Positions 24,994-33,287 of a stretch of 64,000 nucleotides of DNA are shown here, piece after piece. The stretch comes from Pseudalkalibacillus sp051842935 (lineage in GTDB: Bacteria; Bacillota; Bacilli; Bacillales; Fictibacillaceae): positions 3,100,001-3,164,000 of the forward strand of contig NZ_JBPXRR010000001.1 in assembly GCF_051842935.1 (NCBI RefSeq), in the 5' to 3' direction. Made by a program: the position numbers and the translations under genes. Positions within the stretch are counted from its first letter, which is position 1. The number at the start of each line of letters is the position of its first letter. The notes beneath the pieces were generated by a model. That model worked only from the letters and a program-made list of their open reading frames with translations, was not told the origin of the DNA and searched no databases.

Positions 24994-26436
24994 TTATCCT
25001 CCTTTATTCGTAGGTGTTTCATTTGTGTCAATATCAAGTTCCACCCAGGAAGATCCGCTTTTATAGAACCATGTTGGAACAATGTCATACCTATCAACAT
25101 CTTGTTCCTTATTGGCTTTGTAACCAATCGTTACATCAGTAACTTTTAGATTACTATAAGTTTCCTCTAGCCTTTTTAAAGCATTAAGAACTGCCTCATC
25201 ATCCTGAATCTTCGTTTCCCCGACTGGTACATGTTTATAGTCTTCTTCAGGAAAATCTAGATAGCGATTATATTTGGTCACCTGATTATACGTATACTCT
25301 AGATCCATACTACCGATAGATCTGCTCCCTGGTAATCCTTCCATAACCGGGAAACCATGCATTAACAATCGATATGTCAAATCTTTTTGTTTATTGTTGG
25401 TTGTTGGGTCTTCTTCTGCATCATAATAATGTTCTAAATAGAAGTCATAAGTCCACCCTGCATGACTATTAATAAAATCAAGGCTCTGAATAATTGCATT
25501 CTGCCTAATAACCTCTTCTTGACTATATTGATTATTGATGTACGTGAATTCCTCACGATTTTTAAAGTACTTGATTTGACTCCGTTGTCTTAAAAAGAGA
25601 GTCGTCTCTGTTTCATTAGAGGTTTTAGAAACCACATCTGGCGGAAGTAGTGCTTTTACGAATAACTCTATATCTATTGTGTTCGCAGGAACCTTGTAAT
25701 TATCAAGTGTCATGTTCTCCTTCGGCCAGTAATAATCTTTCCGCTGAAAACTACGCTGTACCACTTCTGTTTTCTCAATATCTTCATCTTCTTCTAATTC
25801 TACAACTGTATTATCAATATCATCAGGATTGCTTAATTGATACTCAATAACTTGATTTGAGTTTACTATTTGGTCTGTTTCAGAATTTGATTTTCTGTCT
25901 CCAATAATAAATTGTAGCTTCCAACCATTGTTTTCCTTGAAACAAATTATTTTTTCTACAGCTTTGTCCCCATTCAATTTAGCTCTTGCGCTCTCACCAC
26001 TAAAGTTAAATGTCTCTTTCAGTACTTCCACTGGGATTGGAGTTGGATAAGAGATAGTAATTCCATATTCAGGATTTTCAATTTTCTTGTTTTTGATATC
26101 TCCAGAGGTTAAAAGATTTGATTGGATTGAATTGTATAACTTTTCTTGACCATATCCATAAAACCAATAATGTTTACCATTCTCATGAAGGATGATTTGC
26201 TTAGGTTGGATGATGTCACTTAACTTCTTCTTTTCCCCTTCCTCAATAGCCGACTTGAATGGTTCTTGTTCTTCAAGCACATTGTTTTGGGGTGTATACG
26301 TCCAAAGATTCCATGTCAAAAAAATGCTGAGAAGGATCAACAGAGTAAGAAGGACGGATTTAATTCTTTCAATATTATCCCATAAAGATGAGTAGAACTT
26401 ATGCATACTCTCTAGTAAATTTTTTACTGACATCAT
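24994..26436 (-). CDS. walH: WalH (YycH), membrane regulator of WalK
   Basis: The 480-residue protein has one transmembrane helix near residues 24-46 (IKSVLLTLLILLSIFLTWNL) followed by NVLEEQEPFKSA and a large extracellular part of YycH type (GLPGSRSIGSMDLEY near the C-terminal third). It overlaps walK by 4 bases (ATGA), so translation is coupled. With WalI it restrains WalK. It is poorly conserved in sequence between genera; the assignment rests on position, topology and length. Confidence 0.92.
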   Translation of the reverse strand: MMSVKNLLESMHKFYSSLWDNIERIKSVLLTLLILLSIFLTWNLWTYTPQNNVLEEQEPFKSAIEEGEKKKLSDIIQPKQIILHENGKHYWFYGYGQEKLYNSIQSNLLTSGDIKNKKIENPEYGITISYPTPIPVEVLKETFNFSGESARAKLNGDKAVEKIICFKENNGWKLQFIIGDRKSNSETDQIVNSNQVIEYQLSNPDDIDNTVVELEEDEDIEKTEVVQRSFQRKDYYWPKENMTLDNYKVPANTIDIELFVKALLPPDVVSKTSNETETTLFLRQRSQIKYFKNREEFTYINNQYSQEEVIRQNAIIQSLDFINSHAGWTYDFYLEHYYDAEEDPTTNNKQKDLTYRLLMHGFPVMEGLPGSRSIGSMDLEYTYNQVTKYNRYLDFPEEDYKHVPVGETKIQDDEAVLNALKRLEETYSNLKVTDVTIGYKANKEQDVDRYDIVPTWFYKSGSSWVELDIDTNETPTNKGG

Positions 26437-28262
26437 GCACTTGCCTCCCTAGTTTGATGAGTGGGGAGCTTCACATGTATAGTTGTACCTTTACCATACT
26501 CACTTTCAGCCCAAATCTGACCATTATGCGCAATGACGACTTCTTTTGCAATAGCTAGACCAAGTCCAGTACCGCCAATTTCCCTAGACCTTGCTTTATC
26601 CACTCTATAGAATCGATCAAAAATTTTAGATAGATTCTGCTTCGGGATACCTACTCCCTCATCCTTTATACTGATGTGGACACTTTTCCCATCTTTGTTC
26701 AGATGGAAAGTCACTTTACCTCCATCAGGTGAATATTTCAAAGCATTAGAGATGATATTATCGAGCACCTGAGTAATCTTGTCACGATCGATTCTTACAG
26801 GTAAAGGTTTATCTGATATATGTTTTTCAAAAGTAATCTGATCACTTTTCGACATCTCAAAACGATCAATTACCTGCAGCATTAACTCACGTAGGTTGAC
26901 CTTTTGGAAATTAGGTCGGAAATCTTTGTTGTCCATCTTGGAAAGTTGAAGCAGATCCGTTACCAATCGAATCATACGCTCTGTTTCCTGCTGGGTTACA
27001 CTCAAAAACTTAGGTGCCAAGTTCTCATCCTGCATCGCACCTTCTTCTAATGCTTCTAAATAACTTCTCATCGTCGTCAATGGCGTACGGAGTTCATGGG
27101 AAACGTTCGAAACGAACTCTCGACGTTCTCTCTCAATCTGCTCTTGCTCTGTTACATCATGTAATACGGTAATGATTCCATTGACGGGTCCATCATCCTT
27201 TTGAATGACAGAGAAACTTGCCCGTAGGATGAATGGCACTTCATGAGAACTATAATCCAATATTAAGGAATTTGAAGATTCCTCTAATTTATCAATTGAA
27301 AAGTCTTTCTCTATCCCCAACACTTCAGGTAAATATCTACCCATCGCTTCATGTCTGGACATGGACAACATTTCTTCAGAGCGATCATTCATGAGAATAA
27401 TAAATCCATCACGGTCAGTTGCAATAACACCATCTGTCATGTAAGAAAGGACAGAACGTAATTTTGTCCTTTCGCTCTCTGTGATTTCATTCGCTTCTTG
27501 AAGTTTTTTAGTCAAATCGTTGAATGAAGCCGCAAGTTGTCCGATTTCGTCTTTGTCATACACTTTAACTTTACGTGTAAAATCTCCTCTTGCCATTACT
27601 TGAGCTTGTTTTTGCATATCCGCTAGAGGTCGTGTAATCGTACTCGCGAGGACAATTCCTAATAATGCGGTAATTGCCAGGGCAATAATTGTCGCATTTG
27701 CGAGAATTTCGTTGAGTGTTCGCGACAAACCATAAATATCTTCAATAGAGGCTTCGAGATATAGAGCTCCTAATAATTGCCCATTTTGAGCAGAGCGAAC
27801 AGGTTTAGATACAACATATGTGCGTACAAGCTGATCTCCATCTTCTATTTGAAAGATATCATTTGTACTGTGACCTAAAAGTGCTTGGGAGATTAAATTT
27901 TGAGTTGATTTTTTTCCGACTAAATCTTCATCATCCGCGGCTATAATCTGTTGGTCTAGATTGACCACCATCATCTTATCAATATCAGAAAATGTGAATG
28001 AAAAATCCTGTAACAAAGAAGATAATCTTTCTTGAGGAGCTTCTTTATCTGATTGTGTCAGGATATTTTCGAGTTCTTCCTCTACGTTAACTTCAATCAT
28101 GTCTGCATTTTCGTCGATGTTCTTTGTGAAGTTTTCTCGTAATTTCTGTTCTTGTCGATCCATAAAAAGAACGCCAATGACTTGCATGGCGATCAGGATG
28201 AGAAGAATATATACCACAACAAACTTAAAATGTATAGATTTAAAGAAGCCAACCTTTTTCAT
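26433..28262 (-). CDS. walK: Sensor histidine kinase WalK
   Basis: This 609-residue kinase has transmembrane helices at about 11-33 and 186-207 enclosing an extracellular Cache-like sensor, then HAMP (about 208-260), PAS (about 268-370), HisKA with the phospho-acceptor His389 (VSNVSHELRTPLTTMRS), and an ATPase domain (DNIISNALKYSPDGGKV, DEGVGIP, GGTGLGLAIAKEVV). It senses cell-wall state and phosphorylates WalR to control autolysin genes. All catalytic boxes are intact. It lies 5 bases after walR and overlaps walH. Confidence 0.98.
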   Translation of the reverse strand: MKKVGFFKSIHFKFVVVYILLILIAMQVIGVLFMDRQEQKLRENFTKNIDENADMIEVNVEEELENILTQSDKEAPQERLSSLLQDFSFTFSDIDKMMVVNLDQQIIAADDEDLVGKKSTQNLISQALLGHSTNDIFQIEDGDQLVRTYVVSKPVRSAQNGQLLGALYLEASIEDIYGLSRTLNEILANATIIALAITALLGIVLASTITRPLADMQKQAQVMARGDFTRKVKVYDKDEIGQLAASFNDLTKKLQEANEITESERTKLRSVLSYMTDGVIATDRDGFIILMNDRSEEMLSMSRHEAMGRYLPEVLGIEKDFSIDKLEESSNSLILDYSSHEVPFILRASFSVIQKDDGPVNGIITVLHDVTEQEQIERERREFVSNVSHELRTPLTTMRSYLEALEEGAMQDENLAPKFLSVTQQETERMIRLVTDLLQLSKMDNKDFRPNFQKVNLRELMLQVIDRFEMSKSDQITFEKHISDKPLPVRIDRDKITQVLDNIISNALKYSPDGGKVTFHLNKDGKSVHISIKDEGVGIPKQNLSKIFDRFYRVDKARSREIGGTGLGLAIAKEVVIAHNGQIWAESEYGKGTTIHVKLPTHQTREASA

Positions 28263-28267
28263 GTAAA

Positions 28268-28975
28268 CTACTCCTGGTCTGGATTTCTAAGGTAATACCC
28301 TACTCCGCGACGTGTAATGATCCACATTGGATGACTCGGGTTATCCTCCACTTTTTCTCTTAAACGACGAACCGTTACGTCAACTGTACGTACGTCTCCA
28401 AAGTAATCGTAACCCCAAACAGTCTGTAATAGGTGCTCACGAGTCATGACTTGTCCTGTATGCTTCGCCATATAGTGAAGCAGCTCAAATTCACGGTGGG
28501 TCAGTTCAATCGTGTCACCGCGTTTTGTCACTAAGTACGCTTCCGGGTGAATGGTAAGTGCACCGATTTTGATTTCGCTTGTTGAATCGATACCTTCCTT
28601 GTCCCCTTCTTGCTGGTGACGTCTCATATTGGCTTTCACACGCGCAATCAGTTCACGTGTACTGAAAGGCTTGGTCACATAATCATCTGCACCAAGCTCC
28701 AATCCTAGGACTTTGTCGATCTCGGAATCTTTAGCCGTCAACATGATGATCGGCATGTCAAATTTCTTGCGGATCTCACGGCAAACTTCCATACCGTCCT
28801 TTTGAGGAAGCATGATATCCAATAAGATCATATCCGGCATTTCTTCTTCTACTTTTTCTAAAGCTGTTGCACCATCATACGCACAAACGACATTGAATCC
28901 TTCTTTTTCTAGGTTGAACTGCAGAATATCTGCAATCGGTTTTTCATCGTCTACTACTAAGATTTTTTTATCCAT
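28268..28975 (-). CDS. walR: Response regulator WalR
   Basis: This 235-residue OmpR-type regulator has a receiver domain with phospho-acceptor Asp53 (MILLDIMLPQKDG) and a conserved Lys in MLTAKDSEID and TKPFS, followed by a winged helix (ELTHREFELLHYMAKHTGQV, then GDVRTVDVTVRRLREKVE). It is the essential regulator of cell-wall turnover in low-GC Gram-positives and the first gene of walRKHIJ. The start is ATG 28973-28975 behind AAAAGGAG. Confidence 0.98.
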   Translation of the reverse strand: MDKKILVVDDEKPIADILQFNLEKEGFNVVCAYDGATALEKVEEEMPDMILLDIMLPQKDGMEVCREIRKKFDMPIIMLTAKDSEIDKVLGLELGADDYVTKPFSTRELIARVKANMRRHQQEGDKEGIDSTSEIKIGALTIHPEAYLVTKRGDTIELTHREFELLHYMAKHTGQVMTREHLLQTVWGYDYFGDVRTVDVTVRRLREKVEDNPSHPMWIITRRGVGYYLRNPDQE

Positions 28976-29119
28976 GTTGATGGTCTCCTTTTCAGAAAAG
29001 TTAAAACCAATTCAAGTACATATATAACATTATAATTATTTTTCATAGTTTTCACTTATTTTACCACACTAACCCGATATGAGGAAATTTGCTCGTTTCT
29101 TGTAAAATTTATAGAAAAA

Positions 29120-29146
29120 CCTCCGGTAGGTATGACCTACCAGAGG
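29120..29146 (-). terminator. Terminator after the M23 peptidase gene
   Basis: A 12-bp stem with one mismatch (CCTCTGGTAGGT/ACCTACCGGAGG on the minus strand) and a 3-base loop is followed by TTTTT. Confidence 0.88.
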
Positions 29147-29154
29147 CAATAGCG

Positions 29155-30642
29155 TTATTGGCTAATATATTGCAACGGATTCAGTAGCGCTCCGTTTTTA
29201 TAAAGTTCAAAGTGTAGATGAACTCCTGTGGAGTGTCCTGTGGATCCCATTACTCCAATCTTTTGCCCTTTCTTGACAGTTTGTCCGACTTTCACATCCA
29301 TTGATGCGAGGTGGGCATATACAGACTTGAATCCGTTATTGTGATTGATGATGATTCGATTTCCGTAACCACCACTGTTGAAACTAGCAGAAACGACTGT
29401 ACCATTATCAACTGATAGAATGGAGCGATTGCTTGGTCTTGCAATGTCGATTCCTTTATGTGCTCTGCCCCAACGTTGACCTTTTTTACTGGAGATATAA
29501 CCTCCTACTGTCGGCCAATGGAAAGAACCAGTTCCGCGGGAAGGAATAATTTTCGTTCCCTTAAGCTCAATTTCGGTTACAGGTTCTGAGAGAATCTCTT
29601 CAGAAAGCACTTCTTCTTTAGATACTTTTCCGTTGATTTTGGTGACGGCATATTGGACTTTTTTCTTTCCGTCCTTACCATCTTGTGTAATCTTGCTTTC
29701 ACCTTTAGGCATGGAGTCATCTTCTTTAACTTCAGACTCATGAGCAATTGTTTCTTCTTTTGTAACGTGTTCTTTAACAATGACTCGTGCGTAAGGCTCA
29801 TATGCCATTACATTAATTTTTTGTCCGATCTTGAGCTTGTCTTCCTTTTTAAGACCAGGATTCAAATCATAGATTTTTTCATAGCTCAGGTCGTATTCCT
29901 TCACAATCGATTCAATTGTGTCATTCTTCTCTACTTCGTGTACTTTCTTTTCGTGTGTCCCTTTTTCAAATAGAGAAAGAGCTTTTTCTTGGTCTGTCAC
30001 TTCATCAATTGAAACACTGGAAGGCGTGATTTGAACAGATGTATCAAAATCGACGCTCGTGATTTTGTCTTGTTTTTCTTCTTCAGTATCCTTGCTTGTG
30101 TTGTCTAAAGAAACTGTTTCAATGCCTTCTGTACCGTTCTTCTTAGCAGTTGCTTCTTTTTCCAATCGGTCAAGCGTATCAGCATCAGCATGCTTCAATT
30201 TCAACTCACGTAAAAACTTTTCCGCTTCTTCAGGCGTTTTGAAATAACCTAGTGTTTTCCCACCAAAGGTTACTTTTGCACCCATGATGCCAACAGTTAA
30301 ACGTTCATTCAATTTCTTCTTTACAGCTTCGTGATCTATATCTGGATTGAAGATTCTTTCAGGGACGTACTGGATGTCTTCGTTTACAGTCAATTGTATA
30401 TCCTTGAAACGATCTTCATTCTTACTGATGATTTTTTTCTTTGTGTCCTCTACGACACTTTTTTCGTTCACTATGCCAATTTCTTCTCCATCAACATACA
30501 CGTGGAATACAGTCTTGATCAGTTCGAAGCGATCATCTGACGCATATGTGTTGGAACTGAAACCGAACATTCCCAATGCCATAACAAGTAAACTTAGAAA
30601 TGTGATTTTATACTTTTTTGAATTACAGATCCCCATACCCAA
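29155..30642 (-). CDS. Secreted peptidoglycan endopeptidase: LysM-G5-M23
   Basis: The 495-residue precursor has a signal peptide (YKITFLSLLVMALGMFGFSS, cut near NTYA-SDD), a repeat-bearing N-terminal region, a LysM wall-binding domain (HEVEKNDTIESIVKEYDLSY, about residues 234-278), a G5 domain (about 285-365) and a C-terminal M23 zinc metallopeptidase: HKGIDIARP (first metal ligand) and HSTGVHLHFELYKNG (the HxH). It should cut peptide crosslinks in the wall. It lies upstream of walR on the same strand but behind a terminator. WalR-box-like repeats in its upstream region suggest WalR control. Confidence 0.93.
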   Translation of the reverse strand: MGMGICNSKKYKITFLSLLVMALGMFGFSSNTYASDDRFELIKTVFHVYVDGEEIGIVNEKSVVEDTKKKIISKNEDRFKDIQLTVNEDIQYVPERIFNPDIDHEAVKKKLNERLTVGIMGAKVTFGGKTLGYFKTPEEAEKFLRELKLKHADADTLDRLEKEATAKKNGTEGIETVSLDNTSKDTEEEKQDKITSVDFDTSVQITPSSVSIDEVTDQEKALSLFEKGTHEKKVHEVEKNDTIESIVKEYDLSYEKIYDLNPGLKKEDKLKIGQKINVMAYEPYARVIVKEHVTKEETIAHESEVKEDDSMPKGESKITQDGKDGKKKVQYAVTKINGKVSKEEVLSEEILSEPVTEIELKGTKIIPSRGTGSFHWPTVGGYISSKKGQRWGRAHKGIDIARPSNRSILSVDNGTVVSASFNSGGYGNRIIINHNNGFKSVYAHLASMDVKVGQTVKKGQKIGVMGSTGHSTGVHLHFELYKNGALLNPLQYISQ

Positions 30643-30774
30643 AACCTTACTTCTCCTCCTACTATGTAGTCTCTATATAGCTAGTCTCTTTATCTCATGA
30701 CTTTTTATCTAGTTTAGATTCCGTTTTCAACATTATCATAGGATGTATTTCTTCGACAATATATTACATCTTTT

Positions 30775-30802
30775 TGTAATGTAACTGTAGTATTGCTGTA
30801 AA
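30775..30802 (+). promoter_or_regulatory. Candidate WalR binding site upstream of the M23 peptidase
   Basis: Three TGTAAT/TGTAGT/TGTAAA hexamers stand exactly five bases apart, matching the WalR consensus TGTWAH-N5-TGTWAH (middle copy one mismatch). They read on the plus strand, opposite to the gene, about 135 bases above its start. Function is inferred. Confidence 0.45.
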
Positions 30803-30887
30803 ATGATTTCCAGTTAACTCTCTTTTCAGGAATTTAGTGGAAAAAGACAATAAAAAAAGCATGATTTCTCATGCTGAATGTTTAAAA

Positions 30888-30963
<76 letters not shown>

Positions 30964-30992
30964 ATATGAAGTTAAAATTTTTAAGTTATTAA

Positions 30993-31068
30993 TGGCGGAC
31001 CCGACCGGATTCGAACCGGCGATCTCCTGCGTGACAGGCAGGCATGTTAACCCCTACACCACGGGTCC
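30993..31068 (-). tRNA. tRNA-Asp (anticodon GTC)
   Basis: The acceptor GGACCCG/CGGGTCC, anticodon loop CTGTCAC (GTC), T arm GGTTCGAATCC, discriminator G and encoded CCA are all present; 76 bases. It is 29 bases upstream of tRNA-Phe in transcription order. Confidence 0.97.
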
Positions 31069-31088
31069 ATGAAAAAACTGTTTTAAAA

Positions 31089-31115
31089 GAAAAAATGGTG
31101 AGCCATGAAGGACTC
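31089..31115 (-). repeat. Detached copy of the tRNA-Lys 3' end
   Basis: These 27 bases are identical to 31197-31223, which is the 3' end of tRNA-Lys (T arm, acceptor and CCA) plus its downstream flank. The remainder of a tRNA is missing; 81 unrelated bases separate the fragment from the intact gene. The copies are exactly 108 bases apart. Confidence 0.85.
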
Positions 31116-31203
31116 CGACGCGTCAGCTAGTCCTGCTGTATAAGCACGCGTTATGAAACTTCTGCAGGGGAACCGTAGGTGAGAGTCCCTTGCGTTGAAA
31201 AAA

Positions 31204-31279
31204 TGGTGAGCCATGAAGGACTCGAACCTTCGACCCTCTGATTAAAAGTCAGATGCTCTACCGACTGAGCTAATGGCTC
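31204..31279 (-). tRNA. tRNA-Lys (anticodon TTT)
   Basis: The acceptor GAGCCAT/ATGGCTC, D arm, anticodon loop CTTTTAA (TTT), T arm GGTTCGAGTCC, discriminator A and encoded CCA are complete, 76 bases. It is the first tRNA of the group. Partial copies of its 3' and 5' ends lie on either side (31089-31115 and 31380-31394). Confidence 0.97.
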
Positions 31280-31379
31280 TCGAAGTTTACTCAAACTGTG
31301 ACCTTTCCTCTGCCAGTATTCCTACCGTAGAGTGCTGCGTCAGGACAATTCACAGCCAAAACATAGATGTGTCGTTCAT

Positions 31380-31394
31380 AGCTAATGGCTCTCG
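31380..31394 (-). repeat. Detached copy of the tRNA-Lys 5' end
   Basis: Fifteen bases (AGCTAATGGCTCTCG on the plus strand) repeat 31268-31282, which covers the first bases of tRNA-Lys and its 5' flank, 112 bases away. The sequence between 31283 and 31379 is unrelated to a tRNA. The rest of the gap to purA (31395-31557) holds no gene that I can see. Confidence 0.7.
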
Positions 31395-31557
31395 TTTTGA
31401 CCGACAAAATAAATAGTACCATGGAATCTATGAAAATACAACGAGAAATCGACAAGTTTTAATTGTCTTTCAATTTAGTTCAAAGGTGATTTTAGACCTA
31501 CACCGATCCAGAGGAAAGAGTCATCCATCTATGCGGGGTCTAAAGAACTGTATAAAA

Positions 31558-31587
31558 AGTGACCTTGCTGTTTTTCGCAAGGTCACT
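31558..31587 (-). terminator. Terminator after purA
   Basis: An 11-bp perfect stem (AGTGACCTTGC/GCAAGGTCACT) with an 8-base loop is followed by TTTTTA on the minus strand. Confidence 0.92.
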
Positions 31588-31601
31588 ACTTTCTTTTACA
31601 A

Positions 31602-32888
31602 TTAAGAGAATACGCCTCTCACGCGGTTTGTTTGTTTACGATCCGGTCCTACAGAGAAGATGGAGAGTGGAATACCTGTAAGCTGTGAAATACGCTCCAC
31701 ATAGTGGCGGGCATTTTCAGGCAACTCGTCCAATGAGCGTACACCCGTGATATCTTCTTTCCAGCCTGGCATTTCTTCGTAAACAGGCTCACATTGAGCA
31801 AGAACTTTTAAGCTCGCTGGGAACTCTTCAATGATTTCACCTTTATATTTGTATGCCGTACAAATTTTCAACGTTTCAATACCTGTCAATACATCAATCG
31901 AGTTCAAAGATAAGTCTGTAATCCCGCTGACACGCTGTGCATGGCGAACTACGACACTATCAAACCAACCGACACGGCGTGGACGGCCTGTAGTGGTACC
32001 ATATTCATTTCCAACTTCACGGATTTGATTGCCGACTTCATCATGAAGCTCAGTCGGGAATGGACCGTCACCTACACGTGTCGTATATGCCTTGGATACA
32101 CCTACGACATGATGGATTTTGGATGGGCCGACACCGGATCCGATTGTTACGCCACCCGCTATCGGGTTGGAAGAAGTTACGAATGGATACGTTCCCTGGT
32201 CAATATCGAGCATAACACCTTGTGCACCTTCAAAGAGCACACGACGTCCATTATCAAGCGCATCGTTCAATGTAACAGAAGTATCCGTTACATATTTTGC
32301 GATTTGCTGACCGTACTCATAATACTCTTCTAAGATGTCTTCCAGCTTCATGCCTTCGACTTCGTAGACTTTCTCAAATAGACGGTTCTTTTCATTCAAG
32401 TTTCGCTCTAGTTTTTCCGCGAATTCTTCTTTATCGAGAAGGTCAGCGATACGGATGCCAGTACGCGCTGCTTTATCCATGTATGCTGGACCGATTCCTT
32501 TTTTCGTCGTACCGATTTTGTTTGCGCCTTTACTTTCTTCTTCTAAAATATCCAGCTTCAAATGATAAGGTAGGATGACATGCGCGCGGTTGCTGATGCG
32601 CAGATTTTCCGTACTTACACCTTTATCATGAAGATAAGCAAGCTCTTCAACGAGCGCTTTCGGATCGATGACCATACCGTTTCCGATGACACAAATCTTG
32701 TCATCAAAGAAAATACCGGATGGGATCAAATGTAATTTATATTTCTTGTCATTAAACACAATTGTATGTCCAGCGTTATTTCCACCTTGATAACGAGCAA
32801 TCACTTCCGCTTCTTGTGAAAGATAATCTGTGATTTTTCCTTTTCCTTCGTCTCCCCACTGGGTACCAACAACGACTACAGAACTCAT
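31602..32888 (-). CDS. purA: Adenylosuccinate synthetase
   Basis: The 428-residue enzyme makes adenylosuccinate from IMP, aspartate and GTP in the AMP branch of purine synthesis. The GTP loop VGTQWGDEGKGKITD is at residues 6-20 and other signatures follow (QGGNNAGHTIVFNDKKY; GIGPAYMDKAARTGIRIADL). I start at the ATG 32886-32888, six bases behind GGAGGTG; an upstream in-frame start would pass through this site. A promoter and a PurR operator are readable upstream. Confidence 0.98.
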   Translation of the reverse strand: MSSVVVVGTQWGDEGKGKITDYLSQEAEVIARYQGGNNAGHTIVFNDKKYKLHLIPSGIFFDDKICVIGNGMVIDPKALVEELAYLHDKGVSTENLRISNRAHVILPYHLKLDILEEESKGANKIGTTKKGIGPAYMDKAARTGIRIADLLDKEEFAEKLERNLNEKNRLFEKVYEVEGMKLEDILEEYYEYGQQIAKYVTDTSVTLNDALDNGRRVLFEGAQGVMLDIDQGTYPFVTSSNPIAGGVTIGSGVGPSKIHHVVGVSKAYTTRVGDGPFPTELHDEVGNQIREVGNEYGTTTGRPRRVGWFDSVVVRHAQRVSGITDLSLNSIDVLTGIETLKICTAYKYKGEIIEEFPASLKVLAQCEPVYEEMPGWKEDITGVRSLDELPENARHYVERISQLTGIPLSIFSVGPDRKQTNRVRGVFS

Positions 32889-32944
32889 AATGTGCACCTC
32901 CAAGGTATTAGAACAGTTCGTTTATTGCTTTAAAAACCATGCTA

Positions 32945-32973
32945 AGTGTACCAACTCACACGTCTGATGTCAA
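32945..32973 (-). promoter_or_regulatory. purA promoter (sigma-A type)
   Basis: On the minus strand a perfect TTGACA (32968-32973) and TACACT (32945-32950) are separated by 17 bases, about 57 bases above the purA start. Confidence 0.8.
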
Positions 32974-32975
32974 TC

Positions 32976-33019
32976 AAATCCGAACATTAAATGATTATTT
33001 ATTTTATACGTTCGTTATC
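32976..33019 (-). promoter_or_regulatory. PurR operator (PurBox pair) upstream of purA
   Basis: AAATCCGAACATT at 32976-32988 matches the PurBox consensus AWWWCCGAACWWT completely. A weaker inverted copy with the CGAAC core lies at 33007-33019, 18 bases away. PurR of B. subtilis binds such inverted pairs close to the -35 region, as here. Confidence 0.65.
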
Positions 33020-33070
33020 TGAATGATTATCGGTTTCATTTGTAAAAAATCAGATCGTGGAACAGATAGG

Positions 33071-33210
33071 AAGGGATAAATCCATTTTGGGAATTTATAA
33101 TCCAAATTTAGAATTTACAATCCAATTTCAGAAATTATAATCCAGATTCCGGATTTATAATCCAAATCAGGAAATTATAATCCGCATTATTAATTTATAA
33201 ACCAAAAGGA
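33071..33210. repeat. Degenerate 20-bp tandem array (array 2)
   Basis: Seven consecutive units of exactly 20 bp have the core TTATAATCC (unit consensus GAAWTTATAATCCAAATTNN). Unit starts are 33071, 33091, 33111, 33131, 33151, 33171 and 33191. The first and last units are the least conserved. The array lies between the dnaB terminator and the purA regulatory region. No coding frame. Confidence 0.85.
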
Positions 33211-33254
33211 GAAATCCATGGGATTTCAACACCGCTTCTCATCAACATACAAAA

Positions 33255-33284
33255 AAGCCAGAATGGATCACTCCATCCTGGCTT
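33255..33284 (-). terminator. Terminator after dnaB
   Basis: A 13-bp stem with one mismatch (AAGCCAGGATGGA/TCCATTCTGGCTT on the minus strand) is followed by six T, three bases past the dnaB stop. Confidence 0.92.
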
Positions 33285-33287
33285 CAT

